From: JAXHLG01 sp964505305
Lineage (GTDB): Bacteria > Patescibacteriota > Minisyncoccia > Moranbacterales > DUUL01
DNA: 53,946 bases
Assembly (NCBI GenBank): GCA_964505305.1
Contig: CAZDHE010000003.1
Coordinates: 1-53,946, forward strand
Direction: 5' to 3'
Part shown: piece after piece, positions 33,296 to 40,237 of the stretch
How the letters are laid out: each line of letters begins with the position of its first letter
Numbering within the stretch: the first letter of the stretch is position 1
Notes under the pieces: generated by a model
Told to the model about the DNA's origin: nothing
Seen by the model: only the letters and a program-made list of their open reading frames with translations
Databases searched by the model: none
Made by a program: the position numbers and the translations under genes

Positions 33296-33435
33296 GTTGT
33301 TGACAAAATGTTTTTAGTTTATTTAATAAGCGTTAATTATCGTTTTTTAGGTAGTGATTCTTTTTAAAGCAACCCATTGCAAAATATCACCAACTTTCCA
33401 GTCTTTGTGCTGCTTAAGTGTTTCACCAATTTTTT

Positions 33436-33463
33436 ATTAAACAATAATATTTTAATTTGTCAA
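33436..33463 (-). promoter_or_regulatory. Predicted dnaA promoter
   Basis: On the minus strand TTGACA (33463-33458) is followed after 16 bases by TTTAAT (33441-33436), five of six matches to the -10 consensus. Transcription would start near 33429, giving a leader of about 230 bases that contains the DnaA box at 33287. It is the best sigma70-like match upstream of dnaA by eye. Confidence 0.55.
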
Positions 33464-33655
33464 GGGTGCTGAGTTGTTGTAGTTGATTTATAAAACAAAA
33501 GATGTTGTTTTATAATTTATGTCGATTTTTGTTTCACGTGAAACAAAAAAACTTAAAAAGATAATCACAACAAACAAGGAGTCTAAATAATTTTTTTAAA
33601 TAACTGATGTTAAGTACATATTTTTGCTCTAATTTAACATAAGCGCATTTTTTAA

Positions 33656-33693
33656 CTGAAGTTTGACTTCTGCATCCGCAGAATTCGAAATTC
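33656..33693 (-). repeat. GAAGTTCG/CGAACTTC hairpin repeat inside the origin region
   Basis: CTGAAGTTTGACTTCTGCATC followed by CGCAGAATTCGAAATTC: same family as 437-477 with a decayed right arm. It lies between the first and second parS sites, in a 254-base spacer that is longer than the other early spacers, so it may have inserted there. Confidence 0.6.
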
Positions 33694-35298
33694 CGGCTTT
33701 CTCGCAAAAGGATTGATTTATTAAGCGCGCGTAATATTAGTTAAATAAATTTAAAAAGAACGTAATTATTTTGTTTTGATAATTGTTTCACGTGAAACAA
33801 TTTTAATAAGGTTGCTTTTTTTGAAATGGTTTTAAAGTTGTAGTGGTAAAATATTTTGTTTCACGTGAAACATTTTATTATTTCAATCTTTTTTAGTTGT
33901 TATTCAGACATTTTTCCAAGTTTATTTAAAAAATTTAATCAAGTCGAAAATAAGTAAAATAATCAAAAGAGGATTGTTTCACGTGAAACAATTCAGATAA
34001 AGCAGAATTGTTTTTTAATTTATCCTAATAAAAAGGCTTATTTTTGTTTCACGTGAAACAATTGATTTTTAATATTAGAACGCTTTTTTGTGATAGCATT
34101 TTAAAAGCATCCGATTTTTCTGGTAACTGATGAGGATGCTTTGGTTTAATTTGTTTCACGTGAAACAAAAGCGCTGTGTTGAATGTATATTTTTATCTTT
34201 TATAACGGGTTAACCTTATCTTTTTAATTTGATTAAGAAATAGAATTCAAGACAAAAGCTTCGCTTCTGAACAGCTGTGTTTAAATAACTGTATTTAATG
34301 CAAAAAAATGGATCTAATGTGATAATTTTAGTTTTAAATGTTTCACGTGAAACAAAATATAAAAGTTTTTTAAATAAAAAAAGAGTTGAGTGTGGTTTGA
34401 GATTGCATGATTAGGGGTTAACAGGGGATTTTTGATTTATTTTTAAGTTTCTTCCTCGTTATACCGGAAAGATTATATCGGTTTTGAGGAGTTTTTTTAG
34501 GACCAAGCCCCTTTTGATTAATATTATGCCTTTAAAAAACTATTCACAGAAAAAAAATAGATGGATATTTCTTTGTCAAAAATTAACATACCTAATTTTT
34601 TCCTAAAAAATCACTCATTAACACTTGTGATTAATAAATTGTTTCACGTGAAACAATTTATTATTTCAATCTTCTTTACTCATTATTTAGACAGTTTTCC
34701 ATGTTTATTTAAGGAATTTAATTAAATAGAAACAGGTAAAATAATCAAAAGAGAATTGTTTCACGTGAAACAATTTAAACAAGATTACTTTTTTAAAATG
34801 GTTTTAAAACTATAGTAGTAAGATATTTTGTTTCACGTGAAACAAAAAGACCCAGGTGTCGACAAGAGATTTTTGGTTTATTTTTAACCCCTCTTTTGTT
34901 ATGTCAGAAAACATCTTGCCGATTTCCAGGGAATTTTTTTCGAGGATAGTCCTTAATTTAAAAAGGATTAGCCCCGGAAAAATCTAATTGCAAGAAAGGG
35001 AGTAAATATTTTTAGTAAAGCTTTTTTCTTTAAAAAAGAATGTAATTATTTTGTTTTGAAAATTGTTTCACGTGAAACAATTTAAATAAAGTTAATTTTT
35101 AAAATGGTTTTAAAATTTTAGTAAGAATAAAATTTTGTTTCACGTGAAACAAAATAATCAAGATTGATTTTTTGGTACTACTATGAGATTTAGGGGGTTT
35201 CAAATAGCGCTTCGGTTGATTTTTTAGGCAAAAATAAATCTGCTTATGGAATTATGACAACCAAAAACCCTTTAGCTGATGAATCTTAATTGCTGATT

Positions 35299-35350
35299 AT
35301 TTTCTCAGGGCTAAGCCTTTTTAAAATGAAGGCTTAGCCTTGAGAAAAAT
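35299..35350. terminator. Strong bidirectional hairpin in the origin region
   Basis: TTCTCAGGGCTAAGCCTT pairs with AAGGCTTAGCCTTGAGAA (one mismatch-like G/T step), with A/T-rich tails on both sides. About 20 base pairs around a TTTAAAATG loop. It lies between parS sites 12 and 13. It could act as a terminator protecting the origin from transcription in either direction. Confidence 0.55.
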
Positions 35351-35636
35351 TGGGTTGCATCAATCAATGCATGCTTAAACTTGGCATTCCAAGGAAGGAT
35401 ACCCCCCTCTTAAATCTCTCACCAGTACCAGTTTTTTAAAATAGTTGCAAGAAAAATAATTTGTTTCACGTGAAACAATTTATTAAATATTGGAACGCTG
35501 TTTTTATGTTAGTATTTTGAAAGCATCCGATTTTTCTAATAATTAATGAGAGTGTTTTAGTTTAATTTGTTTCACGTGAAACAAGTGTGGGGTAGGGATT
35601 TACCTTGACAAACATTTAAAATTATGTTGTTAAATA

Positions 35637-35665
35637 TTGACCTTTAAATCTTTTTATGCTACTCT
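35637..35665 (+). promoter_or_regulatory. Possible promoter upstream of tRNA-Ala
   Basis: TTGACC, 17 bases, then TGC-TACTCT, an extended -10-like element. It is the first plus-strand promoter-like signal after the last parS site. A second TTGACA at 35605-35610 has a poorer -10. It would drive tRNA-Ala at 35779. Weak evidence. Confidence 0.3.
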
Positions 35666-35778
35666 AAAGGAAGAGTTGCTGAAAAATACACACTTGAAAT
35701 TAAGAGCCTCATTTTCCTCGTGAGCTTTATTTTAGCTTGATTATTGAATATATGTTTATTGAAAAAGTAATTTAATTC

Positions 35779-35854
35779 GGGCCTGTAGCTCAATTGGTAG
35801 AGCGCTCCCATGGCATGGGAGAGGTAGTCGGTTCAATCCCGATCAGGTCCACCA
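35779..35854 (+). tRNA. tRNA-Ala (GGC)
   Basis: Acceptor GGGCCTG/CAGGTCC (one G-T pair), D arm GCTCAATTGGTAGAGC, anticodon stem CTCCC/GGGAG with loop ATGGCAT (anticodon GGC), T arm CGG TTCAATC CCG. The 3' ACCA is encoded, unlike the other tRNAs here. It is the first gene on the right arm from the origin. Confidence 0.95.
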
Positions 35855-35866
35855 ATTTTCTCTAAA

Positions 35867-36028
35867 GGGGTTGTTTCCAAACACCATTCCTACTGCAATT
35901 CCACCCTTTTTGCTAAATTTCCCAAAAATTTTTTTGCCTTAGCTCTGCTAAAGCGGCAAAAATTGTTTGAAAAATTTATCTAAAAAATCAGAAATTTCGT
36001 AACGAAATGGTGTTTGGAAACAGCCCCC
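35867..36028. mobile_element. MITE-like element with terminal inverted repeats
   Basis: About 162 bases, no ORF. The left end GGGGTTGTTTCCAAACACCA and the right end TGGTGTTTGGAAACAGCCCC are inverted repeats of about 20-22 bases with one mismatch. CTAAA flanks both sides (35862-35866 and 36028-36032), a possible 5-base target duplication. Similar but decayed sequence occurs at 8412-8573 and, truncated, at 52110-52180, with end-like fragments near 1910 and 2505. No matching transposase lies in the window, so movement would need one in trans. Confidence 0.75.
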
Positions 36029-36073
36029 TAAAAATCAAGACTGCAAGTCGCAGATTTTTAGCAAGAAAAATGA

Positions 36074-36201
36074 GTGTCCCGCTGGAAAAATTCCCCTTAA
36101 ACAAGGAATACATTGAAGAAAAACAGGCATTTTATTAAATTGAGCAATACGCGTTTAGCGTGTTGCTGTAGAATAAAGCAGTATTTTTCCCGGCGGGGCA
36201 C
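36074..36201 (+). ncRNA. Candidate structured RNA (unassigned)
   Basis: A 17-18 pair closing stem with one bulge joins 36074-36091 (GTGTCCCGCTGGAAAAAT) to 36183-36201 (ATTTTTCCCGGCGGGGCAC); two G-U pairs suggest pairing kept at RNA level. Inside are a smaller hairpin CCTT-AAAC-AAGG (about 36095-36106) and a hairpin AGCAATACGC/GCGTGTTGCT at 36143-36166. The overall shape, a long closing stem with an open middle and an inner hairpin, recalls 6S RNA, but I see no conserved 6S sequence. It could also be an inverted-repeat remnant of a mobile element. Strand is assumed from the neighbouring genes and the downstream terminator. Confidence 0.4.
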
Positions 36202-36302
36202 CATACTTTTATTTCTATTCTTATTTCAAGACCCTTGACCTCAATTTTTTAGGTAACAAGATAAGTACCCAATTGGAAGGTATTGATCAAAATAGGTTTT
36301 TT

Positions 36303-36323
36303 GCCATAATAATGGCTTTTTTT
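36303..36323 (+). terminator. Hairpin with T-run downstream of the candidate RNA
   Basis: GCCAT-AATA-ATGGC followed by seven T. The stem is only five pairs, but the T tract is good. It would end a plus-strand transcript about 100 bases after the folded region at 36074-36201, before tRNA-Arg. Confidence 0.5.
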
Positions 36324-36382
36324 GTAGGGAAAATCAAAAAATTATTCAAAATTTGAAATTCAATATTCTTAATTAAATATAC

Positions 36383-36454
36383 GCCCTCGTAGTTCAATGG
36401 ATAGAACGGAAGCCTCCTAAGCTTCAAATCCAGGTTCGACTCCTGGCGAGGGTA
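36383..36454 (+). tRNA. tRNA-Arg (CCT)
   Basis: Acceptor GCCCTCG/CGAGGGT, D arm GTTCAATGGATAGAAC, anticodon stem GAAGC/GCTTC with loop CTCCTAA (anticodon CCT), T arm CCAGG TTCGACT CCTGG. CCA is not encoded. A degenerate copy of its 3' half follows at about 36476-36558. Confidence 0.94.
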
Positions 36455-36475
36455 CAGTTGATGGCAGGCGGATGA

Positions 36476-36558
36476 TCGCCTTCTCAAGCTTCAGATTCAG
36501 ACTTGCCCGGCATACACCGGGCGTCCCGCGGATGCGGGGCGACTCCCGGCGAGGGTAC
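36476..36558 (+). pseudogene. Degenerate duplicate of the tRNA-Arg 3' half
   Basis: CTCAAGCTTCAGATTCAGAC resembles the anticodon stem region, and CGACTCCCGGCGAGGGTAC (36540-36558) matches the T arm and acceptor end of the intact gene with one change. About 30 GC-rich bases (CCCGGCATACACCGGG, CCCGCGGATGCGGG) separate them. The piece cannot fold as a tRNA. A duplicated tRNA 3' end is what integration of a mobile element leaves behind, but no integrase is present. Confidence 0.55.
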
Positions 36559-36612
36559 GAGTGCAATTTTTAATTTCCAATTTTTAATTTTTAAACAAAA
36601 GAAAAAAGATCT

Positions 36613-36637
36613 GAAACTGCAAGGAAATTTGCAGTTT
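36613..36637. terminator. Short perfect hairpin before the CCA-adding enzyme gene
   Basis: AAACTGCAA and TTGCAGTTT pair around a GGAAATT loop. It lies just upstream of the promoter at 36640 and probably insulates that gene from tRNA-Arg transcription. Confidence 0.5.
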
Positions 36638-36639
36638 AT

Positions 36640-36668
36640 TTGTTAATAAGGTGTGAATAGGTTATAAT
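36640..36668 (+). promoter_or_regulatory. Promoter for a leaderless CCA-adding enzyme transcript
   Basis: TTGTTA, 17 bases, then a perfect TATAAT at 36663-36668. The start ATG is at 36675, exactly where transcription should begin, six to seven bases after the -10. The mRNA would therefore be leaderless, consistent with the absence of a Shine-Dalgarno sequence. Confidence 0.75.
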
Positions 36669-36674
36669 TTAGAT

Positions 36675-38207
36675 ATGAAAATTAGAATTCCGATTGATAT
36701 AATCAAAATAAGCAGAAAACTTGAAGAAAACGGCTTCGAGAGTTTTTTGGTGGGCGGATGCGTGAGGGACTTGCTTTCAAATAAAAGTCCCAAAGATTGG
36801 GATATTACCACCAACGCCAAGCCGGAGGATATTTTGAAAATTTTCCCCTTTGGAAAATATCAAAATGAATTTGGAACGGTGGTTTTACCGGATAAATATT
36901 TTACCGAAAAAAACAAAGGCAAGGCCGGCAATCTTTACGAGATAACAACTTACAGAAAAGAGGGGAAATATACTGATAAAAGGCGGCCGGATGAGGTGGT
37001 TTTTGCTGAAAAAGTGGAGGACGATCTGAAAAGGAGGGATTTTACCATAAATGCCATGGCTATCCGGTTTTTGGATGTTGAGAAGCTGTGGAAAAGGGTT
37101 GGTGAAAGCTCTGTTGATACAGCTGTTCAGCTAACTGAGTATACAATAAAAGACATTTTTGGCGGAAAAATTGATTTGGATTCAAAGCTAATTAGAACCG
37201 TCGGCGACCCTTACGATAGAATTGAGGAAGACGCTTTAAGGATGATGCGGGCGGTTCGATTTGCCGTTCAGCTGGATTTTGAATTGGCTGTCTCCACTTA
37301 TGAAGCCATAAAAAAGAAGGCCGACAATTTAAGATTTATTTCCAAGGAAAGAATTCAAGAAGAGCTGACTAAGATATTTTTATCTCCTCGGCCGGCCAAG
37401 GGTGTTGATTTATTAGTGGAAACAAATTTGATGAACTGCATAATCCCGGAGGTGATAGAGGCGGTTGGGGTTAGGCAAAACCGCCATCATTACTACGGCC
37501 CTTACAATACCGTTTATAAACATATGCTGGCCAGTTTGGAAAAATGCCCTTCGGAAAAGCTGGAGGTTCGTTTAGCTGCTTTTTTGCACGATGTTGGCAA
37601 GCCTCAAACCAAAAGAGGAGAAGGCATCAACTCTACTTTTTACGGCCATGAATATGTTGGGGCCAGAAAAGCAAGAGAGATTTTGGAGAGGCTGAAATTT
37701 CCCCGGAAAGTTGTGGAAAAAACAGTCCTGTTAATAAAAAATCATATGTTTTATTATAATGTGGATGAGGTTGGCGAGTCAGGAGTTCGCCGAGTGATTA
37801 AAAAAGTGGGATTAGAAAACATAAATGATTTGATAGACGTGCGAATAGCCGATAGACTGGGCTCGGGAGTTCCCAAAGCTGTACCTTACAAATTGAGGCA
37901 CTTTAAGTTTATGGTGGAGAAGGTTAGCAAGGACGCGGTTTCAGTGAAGCAGTTAAACATAAACGGAGATGACCTTATCAAGGAGGTTAAAGTAAAACCG
38001 GGACCTAAAATAGGAGCAATTTTGGAGATTTTATTAGCCGAAGTGATTGATAATCCACAACTTAATAACAGGCGCCAATTATTGGAAAGAGCCCGAGAAT
38101 TGGCTAAAAAAGAGTTGAAAAGCCTAAGAAGCCAATCCAAGAAAAAAATTAAAGAAGAGAGAAAAAGAGAGGAAGAAGAAATTAAGGGTAAATATTATGT
38201 GAAGTAG
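36675..38207 (+). CDS. CCA tRNA nucleotidyltransferase with HD domain
   Basis: Adds or repairs the 3' CCA of tRNAs, needed here because most tRNA genes in the window do not encode it. 510 residues. Polymerase-beta-type catalytic motif with GGCVRD (27-32) and the metal aspartates DWD (41-43), then RRDFTINAMA (120-129) and the RNA-binding domain with EDALRMMRAVRFA. An HD phosphohydrolase domain follows (H305-D306, FLHDVGKP), and a Lys/Arg/Glu-rich tail ends it. The HD domain is common in bacterial CCA enzymes and may remove cyclic phosphates. CCA adding rather than poly(A) polymerase activity is inferred. Confidence 0.92.
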   Translation: MKIRIPIDIIKISRKLEENGFESFLVGGCVRDLLSNKSPKDWDITTNAKPEDILKIFPFGKYQNEFGTVVLPDKYFTEKNKGKAGNLYEITTYRKEGKYTDKRRPDEVVFAEKVEDDLKRRDFTINAMAIRFLDVEKLWKRVGESSVDTAVQLTEYTIKDIFGGKIDLDSKLIRTVGDPYDRIEEDALRMMRAVRFAVQLDFELAVSTYEAIKKKADNLRFISKERIQEELTKIFLSPRPAKGVDLLVETNLMNCIIPEVIEAVGVRQNRHHYYGPYNTVYKHMLASLEKCPSEKLEVRLAAFLHDVGKPQTKRGEGINSTFYGHEYVGARKAREILERLKFPRKVVEKTVLLIKNHMFYYNVDEVGESGVRRVIKKVGLENINDLIDVRIADRLGSGVPKAVPYKLRHFKFMVEKVSKDAVSVKQLNINGDDLIKEVKVKPGPKIGAILEILLAEVIDNPQLNNRRQLLERARELAKKELKSLRSQSKKKIKEERKREEEEIKGKYYVK

Positions 38208-38360
38208 GGCTTTAAGCTTAACTGCCTGGGTCTTTCTTTTTTACGGTCTTTAATTATTTATTTTTGATTTTATTTTTAATCGGGAAAACTTACTTTTCCT
38301 TTACTCTAATTTGATTTGACCATTTTCGGTATCTAAGCTATATTAAAAAAGCGATTTTAA

Positions 38361-38433
38361 GGGCCCGTAACTCAGCGGTCAGAGTAGTCGGCTCATAACC
38401 GATTAGTCGCTGGTTCAAATCCAGCCGGGCCCA
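38361..38433 (+). tRNA. tRNA with CAT anticodon (elongator Met or Ile2)
   Basis: Acceptor GGGCCCG/CGGGCCC, D arm ACTCAGCGGTCAGAGT, anticodon stem GTCGG/CCGAT with loop CTCATAA, T arm GCTGG TTCAAAT CCAGC. A G1-C72 pair argues against the initiator. Elongator Met and lysidine-modified Ile cannot be separated by eye. CCA is not encoded. Confidence 0.93.
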
Positions 38434-38563
38434 CACAAAATTAATTATCTTTGGCGGCGGTTGCGCTTGGAAGCAGTTATTCATAAATACAAACAATTTA
38501 TATCAAGTTTTTCAAGTACTCACATTTTAGTTTTAGTGGGGAATAATTTAAATCAATACAATA

Positions 38564-40015
38564 ATGGCGGAAAAAGAAAAAAAGACAAACAAGAAGAGCG
38601 ATTTAAAGAAGACGGACAAGAAAGCTGTTTCCGCCAATAAGAAGAAGGGCGCTAAAACCAGCCTTTACCGGGGCGGTTTAAAAATGCCTCCCAATAATAT
38701 AGAAGCGGAGATTTCCACTCTGGGAGCTTTAATGATAGATAAAAACGCTATTACCAAGGTGGCTGATCTTTTGGAGGCGGATGATTTTTACAAAGAGAAG
38801 CACGAGAAGATTTTTCAAGTTATTCAGGATCTTTATCAAGAGGGAGACTCGTTAGACATTCTAAGCGTTTCCTCTAAATTAAAAGAAAAAAAACAATTAA
38901 AAGATATCGGAGGAAAGAGTTATTTAACAGAAATAATCAACGCCGTTCCCACCGCTTCCAATGTTGTCTCTTATGCCAACATTGTCAGAAAAAAGGCTAT
39001 TTTGAGGCGCTTAATCTCAACCGCTTCCGACATTGTGGAAATGGGCTATGATGAGGAAAAGCCGGTGGATGAAATTTTAGACAAAGCTGAACAGAGTCTT
39101 TTTGCGGTCGGTCAAAAATCAATCAAGCAGGATTTTAATCCAATAAACACTCTTCTGGAAAGCGCCTTTAATCGAATTGATGAAATGCACAAAGACTCCG
39201 GCAAATTTCGAGGAATTCCGACCGGTTTTTATGATTTAGACGGTATTTTATCCGGTTTACAGAAGTCTGATTTGGTAATTTTGGCTGCCAGACCTTCTTT
39301 GGGAAAAACTTCTTTTGCCTTGAATTTAGCTGCCAATGCAGCAATAGAATCTAAAGCTCCCGTAGGAATTTTCTCGTTGGAAATGTCTTCTGATCAGTTG
39401 GTGGATAGAATGCTGGCGGCCAGATCGGGAGTTAATTTGTGGAATTTAAGAACCGGCAATTTGGATTCGGACTCGGAAGATGACGATTTTCAAAAAATAG
39501 GCGATGCGATGGGAATTTTATCCGAGGCGCCCATTTACATTGACGACAGCGCCACGGCCAATATTATGGAGATGAGGACGATGGCGCGGAGACTGCAATC
39601 GGAAAAAGGTTTAAGTCTTTTGATTATAGACTATTTGCAACTAATGGAAGGAAGGGGAGGGAAAAACTCGGACAATAGAGTGCAGGAAATTTCCGAAATA
39701 TCCAGAGGGCTGAAAAATTTAGCTAAAGAACTAAATGTTCCTATTATAGCGCTATCCCAGCTTTCAAGAGCGGTGGAAAACAGAAGCCCGCAGATCCCCA
39801 AATTGTCAGATTTGAGAGAATCCGGGTCTATTGAGCAAGACGCGGATGTGGCAATGTTTTTGTACAGAGAGGACCGGGAGAAGCCGGACACGGAAAACCA
39901 AAATATTGTAGAAATTATAGTTGCCAAGCACAGAAACGGACCCGTGGGAAAAGCTTTTCTTTATTTTGACGACGCCACCACTTCTTTTAAGTCTTTGGAC
40001 AGAAAAAGGGGATAA
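38564..40015 (+). CDS. dnaB: Replicative DNA helicase DnaB
   Basis: Hexameric 5'-3' helicase of the replication fork. 483 residues with a Lys-rich N-terminal extension (1-40, KEKKTNKKSDLKKTDKK) not usual in DnaB. The N-terminal DnaB domain follows (NNIEAEISTLGALMIDKNAI) and then the RecA-like motor: Walker A AARPSLGKTS (241-250), IFSLEMSSDQLVDRML, Walker B LLIIDYLQLMEG and LSQLSRAVENR. No intein. It stands about 5 kb from dnaA, in the other replichore. The DciA-like gene at 29942 is a candidate loader for it. Confidence 0.96.
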   Translation: MAEKEKKTNKKSDLKKTDKKAVSANKKKGAKTSLYRGGLKMPPNNIEAEISTLGALMIDKNAITKVADLLEADDFYKEKHEKIFQVIQDLYQEGDSLDILSVSSKLKEKKQLKDIGGKSYLTEIINAVPTASNVVSYANIVRKKAILRRLISTASDIVEMGYDEEKPVDEILDKAEQSLFAVGQKSIKQDFNPINTLLESAFNRIDEMHKDSGKFRGIPTGFYDLDGILSGLQKSDLVILAARPSLGKTSFALNLAANAAIESKAPVGIFSLEMSSDQLVDRMLAARSGVNLWNLRTGNLDSDSEDDDFQKIGDAMGILSEAPIYIDDSATANIMEMRTMARRLQSEKGLSLLIIDYLQLMEGRGGKNSDNRVQEISEISRGLKNLAKELNVPIIALSQLSRAVENRSPQIPKLSDLRESGSIEQDADVAMFLYREDREKPDTENQNIVEIIVAKHRNGPVGKAFLYFDDATTSFKSLDRKRG

Positions 40016-40237
40016 AATCGATATTTGCGGGATTAAATTAAAGTTAAACGGAGAAAACGGGAAAAATTAAGAAATTAAGAGGATGGGGAACAGCGGGAAA
40101 TTTTTGAGTTGCCCTTTCTTATTCGGCATTTTGAGCCTTGCTTTTTTTGGAACCGGTCCCGCTCTCAAAAAATCCAAACAACTAAAATTGACTTGCTTTT
40201 TGCAAGAAGCGTGAAGATTAAAAAGTAATAAAAAAGC

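Larger units (their letters stand above)
33530..35583. repeat. parS: Array of 14 exact parS centromere sites (TGTTTCACGTGAAACA)
   Basis: The 16-base palindrome TGTTTCACGTGAAACA, the canonical chromosomal parS bound by ParB (Spo0J), occurs without a mismatch at 33530, 33784, 33857, 33975, 34045, 34152, 34339, 34640, 34757, 34829, 35064, 35136, 35462 and 35568 (start positions). Site spacings repeat: 72-73 bases (three times), 117-118 (twice) and 106-107 (twice). Spacers with equal length are alignable but diverged, so the array grew by segmental duplication while parS itself was kept. It lies directly upstream of dnaA. parA and parB are not in the window and must be elsewhere. ParB loading here would organise the origin and, with ScpAB (encoded at 41-42.5 kb), guide SMC. 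Confidence 0.95.
33200..35778. other. oriC: Probable replication origin region (oriC)
   Basis: A 2.6 kb non-coding block where gene direction flips: all genes to the left are on the minus strand and nearly all to the right on the plus strand. It borders dnaA, is very AT-rich, and contains a perfect DnaA box, the parS array and several hairpins. It has no supported ORF. Diverged copies of longer modules occur within it, for example GATTTTTGATTTATTTTTAA near 34430 and its relative near 34867. The exact unwinding element is not resolved and may instead be in the dnaA-dnaN gap. Confidence 0.8.

Noticed and set aside
33530..35583. CRISPR-like array (regular short repeats with unique spacers)
   Set aside because: The repeat is only 16 bases, fully palindromic and equals canonical parS. 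Spacers vary from 54 to 300 bases and are related to each other. No cas genes.
36070..36138. 22-codon ORF starting ATGAGTGTCCCG inside the folded RNA candidate
   Set aside because: Too short, no ribosome binding site, and its first half coincides with the pairing stem. A leader peptide cannot be excluded but nothing supports it.
36287..36487. 66-residue minus-strand ORF
   Set aside because: It runs antisense through tRNA-Arg; the translation is the familiar false product of a tRNA gene read backwards.
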